NCBI GenBank assembly: GCA_041745535.1
Contig: JBGTIS010000138.1
Span: 1-22,454 of the forward strand
Reading direction: 5' to 3'
From: JBGTIS01 sp041745535
Lineage (GTDB): Bacteria; Bacteroidota; Bacteroidia; Cytophagales; Cyclobacteriaceae
DNA length: 22,454 nt
Positions 1-7,689 of this stretch are shown piece after piece (the stretch's first letter is position 1; each line of letters begins with the position of its first letter). A program made the position numbers and the translations under genes. The notes below the pieces were generated by a model. The model ran no database searches and was not told where the DNA came from. It saw nothing but the letters and a program-made list of their open reading frames with translations.

Positions 1-94
1 AAAGCATTGAAATAAAAAAAATAGAATAAAAGAGAAACAGGATAACGATAGGATTGGGAAATTTTGAGCAATGGCAGGTAATTTAGGAAAAGTA
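1..94. repeat. ~92-bp imperfect direct repeat, copy 1 (cut by window edge)
   Basis: This stretch reappears in the same orientation at 3033-3124, on the other side of the permease gene. By hand alignment the copies differ at about eight positions and by one A in a homopolymer, roughly 90% identity. Shared blocks include AAAGCATTGAAATAAAAAA, ATAGAATAAAAGAGAAA, ATTGGGAAATTTTGAGC and CAGGTAATTTAGGAAA. The match begins at base 1, so the repeat may extend left of the window. No terminal inverted repeat and no open frame of interest is visible. Bases 95-278, between this copy and the permease start, are AT-rich and show nothing I can name. Confidence 0.8.
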
Positions 95-278
95 AAACCT
101 ACCCCCAACAATTAAGGTCTTTAGATAGATATACTGTATCATTCTTGCACAGCTTTCTGTATTATTTTGAAACACTTTAGGATAGACACTGATGTAAAAA
201 TAGGCTAAAACCGCTTACATTGCATATGGCACATTTTTTAAGGGATGAAGCTATATCTCAACCTAAAGTTTTCATGCC

Positions 279-2768
279 ATGCTACGCAACTACCTCCTCA
301 TCGCCTACCGCAACCTTTGGCACAACAAAGTGTATGCCCTGATCAACATTTTTGGCCTGGCCATCGGCCTCACCGCCGCCTTATTCATCTTTCAATATGT
401 GCAGTTTGAGCGGAGTTATGATAACTTTCACGAAAATGCGGATAACATTTATCGGGTTATTGTTCAGGTTACTCAAAATGAAGTTCAAGCTTCCCCTGAA
501 CATGTTATGATCTCTGAATTCCCTCCGGCGATTAAGAGAGCATGTCCAGAGGTGTTGGATTATGCCCGCTTATACCAGGATAACACCGACAACTTCATCA
601 TCTCATTCAATGCTGAGGATGGCACTCCTCCCCTGGATTTCCTGGAAAAAAAAGTATTTTATGGGGATGCCTCCTTTATGGAAATGTTTTCTTTTCCTAT
701 GATCGTGGGAGATGCGGTGAAAGCTTTACAGCAACCTAATTCTCTGCTTTTATCCGAGAGTATGGCAAAAAAGTTTTTTGGAGCTAACTGGCAGGAGACC
801 GACCCTATTGGTAAAATGCTGACCATTAATGGAGAGCGAGCATTCATGGTACAAGGCATATTTGAAGATGTTCCTGCAAACTCACATATCAAGTTTGAAG
901 TGCTCTTATCTTTACCAACACTGGCAGTGGAATTGAATTATGAAACTGAATTGCGGTGGGGGTTTCCTACCTATCTACAGGTTGATCCTCGAGTTGATAT
1001 CAGAAAACTTGAGGAGAAGTTGAAAGAAATTATCTATGAACTCTATGGAGACCTAATAAGAAGTAGAAATGTGGAATTTAATTTTTATTTACAACCTGTT
1101 AGGGATACCCATTTGCATTCTTTCGACTATCAGTCAGAGCTTGAAGTCAGGGGGAGTAACACTATCTTGCAATTTCTCCTGATCACAGCTTTTTTCATCC
1201 TTATCCTGGCCTGGATCAATTATGTAAACTTGTCTACCGCCCGGGCGGTAAAGAGGGCCAAAGAAGTAGGCATCCGTAAAGTAGTAGGAGCCGGAAGAAG
1301 GCAGTTGATTACCCAGTTTTTGCTGGAATCTTTCCTGATTAACCTGTTAAGTATCGTGGTGGCGATTACTTTGTACCAACTTTGCTTCCCTTACTTTACC
1401 AATTTGGTGCAGAAAGAAATCCCGATCAATTCTCTGCTAGAAAAACTTTGGTTTTTGACAAGTATTGTACTGGTATTGGTTCTCGGTACACTGTTGTCTG
1501 GTGGATATTCAGCTTTCGTATTATCCTCTTTCAAGGCAGTAAGCATCATGAAGGGAAAATTTCATAGTTCTGCCCGGGGGATATTAATACGAAAAAGTTT
1601 GATCGTATTTCAGTTCATCATTTCCGTCGGGCTGATCATCGGTACTTTCAGTGTATACCAGCAATTGGTGTTCATGAAAAATCATGAGATGGGGTACGAC
1701 ATGTCACAAAAACTTATTATTAGAGCACCCATGATTACAGATGAAAACTATGCCCAACATTATGAAAGCCTTCAAACAACTTTGCAAAAATTTCCGGAGG
1801 TGCGTCAGGTGACAGCCTCTCATGTATCGCCTGGAGACTCAAAGCAGAAGGGGGCCTATTGGGTGTTGAATAAGAAGCAACCAGAAAAACAGAAAGTGGT
1901 CTCTTTTAACACTGTGGATTATGACTATCTGAAAACCTACAAAATACAACTATTGCACGGAAGGGATTTTTCCAGGGAATTTCCTTCAGACAAAGATGCG
2001 GCAATCATCACAGAGGATTTGGCTTTACAGTTAGGTTTTGATCCTCCTGAAACCGCATTGCAGGAAAAAGTCATGATTGATGATCCTACTATTAAAAAAG
2101 ATTTTACGATTATTGGAATTATTAAAAATCTGAGCCTATATTCATTAAAACTTGAGCAACGCGGCATGGTATTTTTATTAGGAAAAGATGATAGTCAGGA
2201 GTTTTTAACTTCTACCGCTCAGTTTCCCTTTACTTATTTTACCGTAGAGCTAGGTAGCCTATCCCATTTACAGGAAAATATTGCCAGCATAGAGAAATTG
2301 TACAAAAGTCACTTTCCCGGCAATCCCTTCACCTACTTTTTCCTGGACGATTATTTCAATGCCCAATACCGGGCTGAAGAGCAGTTTGGCAAAGTATTTA
2401 CCGCTGCCAGCGGACTGGCTATTTTCATTGCCTGTTTAGGATTATTCGGTCTCTCCGCTTTCATGGTAAAACAACGTACCAAAGAGATTGGTATCCGCAA
2501 AGTACTGGGAGCTTCTCTTCAAAGTATGCTGATGCTCCTTTCTAAAGATTACATCAAACTGCTGTGTATTGCTAGTCTCATTGCCTTGCCCATTGCTTAT
2601 TTCAGTCTGCAACGGTGGCTGGAAAGCTATATGGTCCGCATCCAACTTTCCTGGTGGTTGTTCCTCATTCCTGTGGTGATTGTCATCTTCATCGCTTTGT
2701 TGACGGTGAGTTTTCAGACGATCAGGGCTGCCCTCACCAACCCGGTTCATTCACTCAGGCATGAATAA
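279..2768 (+). CDS. ABC transporter permease, MacB/FtsX-like (829 aa)
   Basis: Inner-membrane permease of the MacB/FtsX type; members move lipoproteins, peptides or drugs, or transmit force to the periplasm, rather than importing solutes. A first membrane helix (about residues 17-41) is followed by a large periplasmic MacB-core-like region, then an FtsX block with three helices (about 295-420). A second helix-periplasm-FtsX unit follows, ending with three helices (about 705-829). The cytoplasmic coupling motif occurs twice, as KEVGIRKVVGA (about 327) and KEIGIRKVLGA (about 734), showing the internal duplication. The length fits the fused two-unit permeases common in Cytophagales. The ATG start is supported by the family's usual N-terminus (MLRNYLLIAYRNL). 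No ATPase or periplasmic adaptor gene lies beside it, so its partner must be encoded elsewhere. The substrate cannot be told from sequence. The gene lies between two copies of a ~92-bp repeat. Confidence 0.93.
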   Translation: MLRNYLLIAYRNLWHNKVYALINIFGLAIGLTAALFIFQYVQFERSYDNFHENADNIYRVIVQVTQNEVQASPEHVMISEFPPAIKRACPEVLDYARLYQDNTDNFIISFNAEDGTPPLDFLEKKVFYGDASFMEMFSFPMIVGDAVKALQQPNSLLLSESMAKKFFGANWQETDPIGKMLTINGERAFMVQGIFEDVPANSHIKFEVLLSLPTLAVELNYETELRWGFPTYLQVDPRVDIRKLEEKLKEIIYELYGDLIRSRNVEFNFYLQPVRDTHLHSFDYQSELEVRGSNTILQFLLITAFFILILAWINYVNLSTARAVKRAKEVGIRKVVGAGRRQLITQFLLESFLINLLSIVVAITLYQLCFPYFTNLVQKEIPINSLLEKLWFLTSIVLVLVLGTLLSGGYSAFVLSSFKAVSIMKGKFHSSARGILIRKSLIVFQFIISVGLIIGTFSVYQQLVFMKNHEMGYDMSQKLIIRAPMITDENYAQHYESLQTTLQKFPEVRQVTASHVSPGDSKQKGAYWVLNKKQPEKQKVVSFNTVDYDYLKTYKIQLLHGRDFSREFPSDKDAAIITEDLALQLGFDPPETALQEKVMIDDPTIKKDFTIIGIIKNLSLYSLKLEQRGMVFLLGKDDSQEFLTSTAQFPFTYFTVELGSLSHLQENIASIEKLYKSHFPGNPFTYFFLDDYFNAQYRAEEQFGKVFTAASGLAIFIACLGLFGLSAFMVKQRTKEIGIRKVLGASLQSMLMLLSKDYIKLLCIASLIALPIAYFSLQRWLESYMVRIQLSWWLFLIPVVIVIFIALLTVSFQTIRAALTNPVHSLRHE

Positions 2769-2819
2769 GTCATAATCAACATTTGGCTGAATCAAAATTA
2801 AATTCAAAAAATAGAATTA

Positions 2820-2835
2820 GTGGTAAAAATACCAC
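2820..2835. terminator. Small hairpin after the permease gene
   Basis: GTGGTA and TACCAC form a 6-bp stem around an AAAA loop, about 50 bp after the permease stop. There is no T-run on the plus strand. Read on the minus strand the hairpin is followed by TAATTCTATTTTTT, so it suits minus-strand transcription better. Weak as a terminator either way. Confidence 0.3.
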
Positions 2836-2847
2836 CAACAGGGAGTT

Positions 2848-2985
2848 CTACATCGGCATTAAACCAGCAAGATGAAAGGCACAACCATGCTGCAAGTGTA
2901 CTAAACGTGTAAATTCAGTGGCAAAGGAGCACCGTTTACCCCCAGAATAAGCAATTTCAATGGCATCGCGGCGTTTTTTTGCCAT
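2848..2985 (-). CDS. Possible small ORF (45 aa), unrecognised
   Basis: On the minus strand an ATG at 2985 opens a 45-codon frame ending in TAG at 2848. It is preceded by a purine-rich stretch (GTGGGAAAA) and followed by a small hairpin with a T-rich tail on the same strand. The product would be basic at the N-terminus (MAKKRRDAIEI) and contain two cysteines and several histidines. I recognise no family. It lies in a decayed region, so it may be a relic of a longer gene, a real small gene or chance. The rest of 2769-3032 shows nothing else I can name. Confidence 0.2.
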   Translation of the reverse strand: MAKKRRDAIEIAYSGGKRCSFATEFTRLVHLQHGCAFHLAGLMPM

Positions 2986-3032
2986 TTTTCCCACTTTCTG
3001 AATTGAAAAACCTACGTCACCCATACCCCATC

Positions 3033-3124
3033 AAAGCATTGAAATAAAAAAATAGAATAAAAGAGAAATATGATGATGATAGAATTGGGAAATTTTGAGC
3101 GATGCCAGGTAATTTAGGAAAGGT
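3033..3124. repeat. ~92-bp imperfect direct repeat, copy 2
   Basis: Second copy of the repeat that opens the window, in the same orientation and about 90% identical by hand alignment. It ends directly before the first recognisable Crp/Fnr codons (about 3131). The sequence just before it (AAAAACCTACGTCACCCATACCCCA) loosely resembles what follows copy 1 (AAAACCTACCCCCA), which hints that a larger repeat unit may be involved. Confidence 0.8.
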
Positions 3125-3130
3125 ATCAAA

Positions 3131-3540
3131 GAAAGTTTTGAGACGTTTCTCCCGATGAGTAACCAGGAAAGACAACTCGTTACGAGTAAAGTCAGGGAAC
3201 ACTCTTTGAAAAGAATTGATTTTAAGTGCTGACTCCCCATGCAAACATTATACTTTCGTGGTGGAAGGGTGCTTGAAAATGTATGGAGTTGATGCTAACG
3301 GGATTAATCATAACATTCAATTTGCTGCTGAAAACGATTGGGTTGCGGATATAAGCAGTTTTCATTCGGGAAAGGCCAGTCAGATGTATATTGAAACTTT
3401 GGAGCCATCCACTATCATAACCATTGAAAAACAGGATTTATACCATTTGTATTTATCAGTTCCTAAACTCGACCGGATATTCAAAGTGATCATTGAGAAT
3501 AAGTTTGTGGAACTCCAGAATCGTGTTCTTCAAATCTTCA
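3131..3540 (+). pseudogene. Crp/Fnr-family regulator remnant: frameshifted, HTH domain lost
   Basis: Two reading frames together spell the cyclic-nucleotide-binding-like domain of a Bacteroidota Crp/Fnr regulator. The first frame (from about 3131) reads SFETFLPMSNQERQLV and on to KRIDF, then hits TGA at 3230. The match resumes in the next frame from about 3219 with SADSPCKHYTFVVEGCLKMY and on through IETLEPSTIITIEKQDLYHL to about VELQNRVLQ near 3533. One frameshift therefore lies around 3218-3226. The C-terminal winged-helix DNA-binding domain is absent, because the sequence changes at 3534-3546 into an alcohol-dehydrogenase fragment in another frame. A 122-codon open frame from a TTG at 3216 covers only the second part, so any product would lack both the N-terminus and the DNA-binding domain. 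A ligand-binding remnant with function cannot be excluded but is unlikely. Confidence 0.8.
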
Positions 3541-4047
3541 GTAGGTATGCTGGCCATACAGGTTGCTCAAAAACAAGGTCTTAGCGTAATTGCAACTACC
3601 CGAAACCAGAAAAAGAAGGAGGTACTCTTAGAGAATGGAGCAACCCATGTATTGATTGATGATGGTAATCTGAAGGATCAAATCCGATCAATTTATCCAG
3701 ATGGCGTTGATAAAGTACTTGAATTGGTGGGTGCGGGCACATTAAAGGATTCGCTACAATGTATCAGGCCAGGTGGCACGGCCTGTATGACAGGAATGCT
3801 TTCTGAGAATTGGTCAATTGCGGATTTCGCGCCGATGGAGTTTATTCCCGCAACAGTTCGATTAACCATTTATGACAGTGGGCAGATCAAAAGCCCAGCC
3901 AACGTTTTTCAAACATTTATAGAATCCATAGAATCTGGGGAGTATACATTGAAGATCGGGAAGGTATTCAGGCTGGATCAAATTGTTGAAGCTCATAAAC
4001 TCATGGAAAGTAATCCAGCTGATGGGAAGATTGTAGTATTGACGTAG
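3535..4047 (+). pseudogene. Zinc-type alcohol dehydrogenase / quinone oxidoreductase, C-terminal fragment
   Basis: From codon 3535 the sequence reads SSVGMLAIQVAQKQGLSVIA, which is the start of the NAD(P)-binding Rossmann fold of medium-chain dehydrogenase/reductases, where GGTSSVGM is usual. It continues through GVDKVLELVGAGTLKDSL to the typical C-terminal end VEAHKLMESNPADGKIVVLT and a stop. Family members have about 320-330 residues; only about 170 remain. The N-terminal catalytic (GroES-like) domain and the first glycines of the nucleotide motif are missing. An ATG at 3493 keeps this frame open for 184 codons, but its first 14 codons lie in out-of-frame Crp/Fnr sequence. The fragment itself has no internal stop, so the rearrangement may be fairly recent. 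Confidence 0.83.
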
Positions 4048-4469
4048 GATAGCGTATTAAATGTGTATAAGCTTAATGCGGGCATAATAGCTAAAACTGA
4101 ACTTTTTTACTTTTAATAAACTTTCGTGCAGGTAGCCAGTGAATCGCTCAGGCGCAGGGCTTCCAGTCCTGATGCCTCATCAATGGAACCAGGGCGCTGT
4201 CCGTTGCATTGAAGATAAATTTAATTATAAAAATGAAATACCATGATTATCCTGTTACAAGAAGTTCACTTGACGGGCTAAGGCCTGCTATTCATTTTCA
4301 GCACAGGGCTGAGTTGGGCTACATAGGCGCGGAAGCCCTGTTCGTTAAAACCTATTTTTGAAAATTGGATTGCGAATAACAGGTATTTTTCAAAGAAATT
4401 ACTCAATCAGATTTTGAAAAAATTGAGGAGAATTCTCTGGATGATAAATAACGAAACGCCAATAATAAA
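4048..4469. other. Gene-poor spacer with two GC-richer patches
   Basis: No convincing gene is seen. Two GC-richer patches (about 4130-4205 and 4262-4345) stand out from the AT-rich surroundings. They share the 10-bp inverted pair CAGGGCTTCC (4155-4164) and GGAAGCCCTG (4331-4340). On the minus strand both patches carry short open frames that read like protein ends: about 4405-4279 (containing GFNEQGFRAYVAQLSPVLK) and about 4220-4113 (containing GSIDEASGLEALRLSDSLA). Neither has a convincing start, and I cannot assign a family. They could be relics of lost genes or copies of a dispersed repeat. Confidence 0.35.
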
Positions 4470-4495
4470 AAAGCCTGGCGATTGAACCAGGCTTT
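4470..4495 (-). terminator. Rho-independent terminator of the pentonate operon
   Basis: AAAGCCTGG (4470-4478) and CCAGGCTTT (4487-4495) form a perfect 9-bp stem with an 8-nt loop. On the minus strand the stem is followed by TTTATTATT, and it lies 15 bp after the aldehyde dehydrogenase stop. This is a standard intrinsic terminator. Confidence 0.88.
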
Positions 4496-4509
4496 CTATG
4501 GTTTGGCAT

Positions 4510-6096
4510 CTAAATCTTATCCTTTGTAAAACTGCCATTTACCAGCCGCCAGATATCCAAAGGATTATCATTCTGTAATTCGGGTGGTAAACTGGATTGC
4601 GGAAAATCCTGGTAACAGATAGGCCGTGAAAATCGGTTGATGGCGGCAGTACCTACCGAAGTGGTTTTTGAATCGGTTGTAGCCGGGTACGGACCTCCGT
4701 GAATCATGGCGTACCCCACTTCTACACCGGTAGGAAAACCATTGATGATCAGTCGGCCTACTTTCCGTTCCAGCAGGTCAATTAATTTGGCATATTCTTT
4801 CAGATCATCCTCATTGGCATACAAAGTAGCGGTAAGGTGCCCTTCGATATTTCTGGCGATTTCCAAAAGCTCATCTTTATGCTGCGCCGATACCAGCAGG
4901 GTAGAAGGTCCAAAAACTTCCTCGGTAAGCTCCGGATTTGCCAAAAAGTTGTCTGCCGTAGTTTTCAATAAATAGGAAGTGGCCTGATAATCGGTTTCGC
5001 CCTGTTTGCCGGTAGCCACAATCATTACTTTGTCCTGTTCAATAAATTTTTTAACCCCTGTATCATATGCTTTTTTGATACCACCGGTTAGCATAACCCC
5101 TGCCGTAGCGGCGCCTATGTGATTGCCTGCCGTGCGAATAAAATTATCCGTCTCATCAGCATCCAGCGCTACCACCAAACCCGGATTGGTACAAAATTGC
5201 CCCACACCCAAATTTACGGAAGCAGCCAGCCCCTGGGCAATGGCATCACTTTTTTCTTTCAGGGCACCGGGCAATACAAACAGCGGATTAATGCTGCCCA
5301 TTTCAGCGTACACCGGAATGGGTTCTTTTCGCCTTACAGCGGTATCGTACAAAGCTTTGCCACCCCGAAACGATCCGGTAAAACCAATGGCTTTGATCAG
5401 CGGATGGTTTACCAGTGCCATACCTACTTCTACGGAAGCTCCCTGCAACAGCGAGAAAACGCCTTCGGGCATGCCGGTAGCTTTTGCTGCTTTTACGATG
5501 GCATTGCCGACCATTTCTGAAGTACCCGGATGTGCCGGATGTCCTTTTACCACAATGCTGCAACCAGCCGCCAGCGCGGAAGCCGTATCGCCACCTGCCA
5601 CAGAGAAAGCCATTGGAAAGTTACTGGCACCGAAAATGCCCACCGGTCCTAAAGCAATGTGCATTTGCCGGATATCGGGTTTGGGGGCAGGTTTTCGGTC
5701 AGGATCAGCCGTATCGATGCGGGCATCCAGCCAGGAACCTTCTTTCAGCAGGGTGGCGAATAGCCGTAGCTGATTGACGGTACGGCCGCGTTCGCCGCTA
5801 AGCCTGCCTTCGGGCAATCCGGTTTCTACCATGCAGCGCTGAATCAGCTCATCGCCTAAAGCCACGATCTCATCAGCTATTTTTTCCAGAAAGGTCGCTT
5901 TTTCCTTTCCGCTTTTTTTTCTGTAAACCATAAAGGCTTCTTCTGCCTTTTGCGCAGCCTTGTTAATTTCTTCGGTGGTAGCTTCCCAGAATTCGGGCAG
6001 TAAGGTACTGCCATCATTGGGGTTTATCGCTGTAAAAGCTTTTGATCCTGTTTTCGAAAACTGACTCGCTATAATTTGTTCTCCGGTGATTGTCAT
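4510..6096 (-). CDS. 2,5-dioxovalerate (alpha-ketoglutarate semialdehyde) dehydrogenase
   Basis: Aldehyde dehydrogenase superfamily enzyme, 528 aa, expected to oxidise 2,5-dioxopentanoate to 2-oxoglutarate with NAD(P)+ in the cytoplasm. Catalytic residues are visible: Asn159 (GASNFP), Lys184 (IVVKGHP), Glu265 (YAEMGS) and the nucleophile Cys302 (GQFCTNPG), with FTGS at 239-242. VVKGHPAHPGTSE, EMGSINP and the C-terminal GGPYPATTD stretch are characteristic of the type III 2,5-dioxovalerate dehydrogenase branch rather than of general aldehyde dehydrogenases. The gene starts 44 bp after the FAH-family gene, and both lead into one strong terminator, so they form an operon. That context supports a role in pentonate or sugar-acid breakdown. 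The exact upstream sugar is not shown by the sequence. Confidence 0.9.
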   Translation of the reverse strand: MTITGEQIIASQFSKTGSKAFTAINPNDGSTLLPEFWEATTEEINKAAQKAEEAFMVYRKKSGKEKATFLEKIADEIVALGDELIQRCMVETGLPEGRLSGERGRTVNQLRLFATLLKEGSWLDARIDTADPDRKPAPKPDIRQMHIALGPVGIFGASNFPMAFSVAGGDTASALAAGCSIVVKGHPAHPGTSEMVGNAIVKAAKATGMPEGVFSLLQGASVEVGMALVNHPLIKAIGFTGSFRGGKALYDTAVRRKEPIPVYAEMGSINPLFVLPGALKEKSDAIAQGLAASVNLGVGQFCTNPGLVVALDADETDNFIRTAGNHIGAATAGVMLTGGIKKAYDTGVKKFIEQDKVMIVATGKQGETDYQATSYLLKTTADNFLANPELTEEVFGPSTLLVSAQHKDELLEIARNIEGHLTATLYANEDDLKEYAKLIDLLERKVGRLIINGFPTGVEVGYAMIHGGPYPATTDSKTTSVGTAAINRFSRPICYQDFPQSSLPPELQNDNPLDIWRLVNGSFTKDKI

Positions 6097-6140
6097 GAAA
6101 ATATAAATGTTGGTGAATAGTAAAAAATATGATGCTGATG

Positions 6141-6986
6141 TTACTCAACATAATTGACTAAAGTGCCTATGGGGGCTATGGTGATCCGTATTTCGTCACC
6201 GGATGCCAGGGTAAAATTATCGTCGGGAATAATACCCGTACCGGTCATCAAAAAGCATCCGTACTCGAAAGAACACTCTCTGAATAAAAAGTCTACGAGT
6301 TCCTGGGGCTTTCGTTTCATCTGATTGAAAGAGACACTATTCTGTACTACAGTTTTTCCAGACCGGATGATTTCCAGCACAATGTCTGTTTCGGCAGGAA
6401 GCGGGCTTTCAGGAACATACACACAAGGGCCAATACCCGCGCTTTTATCGTAGGTTTTGGCTTGCGGCAGGTACAATGGGTTTTGCCCTTCAATGCTTCG
6501 GGAACTCATATCGTTGCCAATGGTATATCCTGTAATTTTGCCTTTGAAATTTACAAACAGGGTAAGTTCCGGTTCGGGCACATCCCATTTTGAATCTTTG
6601 CGGATTCTTACTTTTTCGCCGGAGCCGGCTGCCCGATAGGCGGTACCTTTGAAAAACAGTTCCGGTCTTTCAGCCTGGTATACCCGGTCGTAAAAGTCGC
6701 CACCTCCCGCGTCTTTCGACTCTTCCATCCGGGCTTCCCGGCTGCGGTAATAAGTAACGCCAGCACCCCATATTTCCTGTTTTTCTACAGGAGCCAATAA
6801 ATCTTCCTGTATCATGACTTCTCCCTTTTCAGTAGGTGAGAGCAATTGAATGTCTTTGGCAATTTCCTGATACAGGTGATCTCGGTTCAGAAATAAATTC
6901 CAGTCGATATCCGAGAGGTAGTATTTTTGGGCATGTTCTATCAAAATTCCATTGCGAGTTCTGTAAACTTTAAAACTTTTACTCAT
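6141..6986 (-). CDS. FAH-family 2-keto-3-deoxy-pentonate dehydratase candidate
   Basis: 281-aa protein of the fumarylacetoacetase C-terminal fold. The acidic metal ligands are visible as E138-x-E140 (VPEPELTLF) and D159 (GNDMSSRSIEG), as expected for Mg2+-dependent enzymes of this family. A large N-terminal extension (1-60) and the motif WGAGVTYYRSREARMEE match the group that includes archaeal 2-keto-3-deoxy-D-arabinonate dehydratase (KdaD), which yields 2,5-dioxopentanoate. The next gene encodes the dehydrogenase for exactly that product, which strengthens the assignment. The stereochemistry of the substrate (arabinonate, xylonate or other) cannot be decided. Other FAH-fold activities such as acylpyruvate hydrolysis are possible but fit the neighbour less well. 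It is the first gene of the operon, and its promoter should lie in 6987-7070, shared divergently with the SPOR gene. Confidence 0.8.
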   Translation of the reverse strand: MSKSFKVYRTRNGILIEHAQKYYLSDIDWNLFLNRDHLYQEIAKDIQLLSPTEKGEVMIQEDLLAPVEKQEIWGAGVTYYRSREARMEESKDAGGGDFYDRVYQAERPELFFKGTAYRAAGSGEKVRIRKDSKWDVPEPELTLFVNFKGKITGYTIGNDMSSRSIEGQNPLYLPQAKTYDKSAGIGPCVYVPESPLPAETDIVLEIIRSGKTVVQNSVSFNQMKRKPQELVDFLFRECSFEYGCFLMTGTGIIPDDNFTLASGDEIRITIAPIGTLVNYVE

Positions 6987-7070
6987 GTGTCGTGCTTTAT
7001 ATTGTTTACGGGAAATTATTTAAAAAAAACATTAGTATCAATTTTAAAATATTTCTTTACCAGATTCCTT

Positions 7071-7078
7071 TATCTTTG
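7071..7078 (+). promoter_or_regulatory. Bacteroidota-type -7 box before the SPOR lipoprotein gene
   Basis: TATCTTTG matches the Bacteroidota primary-sigma -7 consensus TAnnTTTG exactly and lies 26 bp before the ATG. A proper TTTG -33 box is not seen; the best upstream candidate is a TTTC at about 7052. Predicted from consensus only. Confidence 0.45.
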
Positions 7079-7104
7079 TAAATATTCATATTAATTATAT
7101 TGCT

Positions 7105-7638
7105 ATGCGTTTAAGAAGCCTTATTCCTGTATTATTTTGTTTTTTCGTAGTGGTAACGGGTTGTGTTACCAAATCCGCTTCCACCAGTAAAGTAGGTTAT
7201 AGTGAAGACCTGGAAAAATATCGTCCTGATTTTTCCGACTCTATTAAAACTGCTGATGAAGGCAATATAGATAACAACAATGCTGAGGATATTCGAACCT
7301 ATAGCGGGCAAAGCATTAAACCCACCAATGATATTACCGATTCGCTCAATGTTTTTTTAAATACCATGGCTGAAATGAACAAAGAATACGATTCTTATAC
7401 AGGGTATACCATACAGGTATATTCGGGTTCAGACCGCGATGCGGCCAACAAAGCCAAAGAAAAAGTATATAGAACCGTAGAAGATGCCCAACCTGTTATA
7501 GAATTTGAAGCCCCCAGCTGGCGGGTTCGGGTAGGAAAATTTTACGATCGCCTCGATGCTCAGAAAACCTACAACGAATTAAAATCTAATTTCTCCAACG
7601 TAATTATTATACCCAAAAGATTTAAGCTTAGTGAATAG
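7105..7638 (+). CDS. SPOR-domain lipoprotein (177 aa)
   Basis: Small envelope lipoprotein. A signal peptide (about 1-19) ends in the lipobox VVTGC with Cys20 as the lipidation site. A low-complexity, acidic and Asn-rich linker (about 25-95) follows. A C-terminal SPOR domain (about 99-175) has the usual YTIQVYSG opening, the WRVRVGKF strand and the closing VIIIPKRF strand. SPOR domains bind denuded peptidoglycan glycans, often at division sites, so the protein probably sits in the periplasm anchored to a membrane. An M20 amidohydrolase gene follows 51 bp downstream on the same strand, so co-transcription is likely. Any functional link between the two is unproven. Confidence 0.88.
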   Translation: MRLRSLIPVLFCFFVVVTGCVTKSASTSKVGYSEDLEKYRPDFSDSIKTADEGNIDNNNAEDIRTYSGQSIKPTNDITDSLNVFLNTMAEMNKEYDSYTGYTIQVYSGSDRDAANKAKEKVYRTVEDAQPVIEFEAPSWRVRVGKFYDRLDAQKTYNELKSNFSNVIIIPKRFKLSE

Positions 7639-7689
7639 ATTTTTTGAGCGGATTCCGTTTCAAAGCTTATTATTCTTATTTTAACTTTT

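Noticed and set aside
1..3124. Composite transposon or insertion sequences flanking the permease
   Set aside because: The repeats encode no transposase and show no terminal inverted repeats or target-site duplications that I can see.
3017..3244. Minus-strand frame across repeat copy 2 and the Crp/Fnr start
   Set aside because: Its reading follows from AT-rich repeat sequence (Phe/Ser/Tyr-rich) and overlaps the identifiable Crp/Fnr remnant on the other strand.
3493..4047. Intact 184-aa dehydrogenase starting at ATG 3493
   Set aside because: The first 14 codons are out-of-frame Crp/Fnr sequence; the dehydrogenase homology begins at 3535 and lacks the whole N-terminal catalytic domain.
5123..5773. 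Long plus-strand frame (216 codons) opposite the aldehyde dehydrogenase gene
   Set aside because: It is a mirror of a clearly conserved enzyme gene on the other strand and reads as Ser/Pro/Ala-rich nonsense without any family motif.
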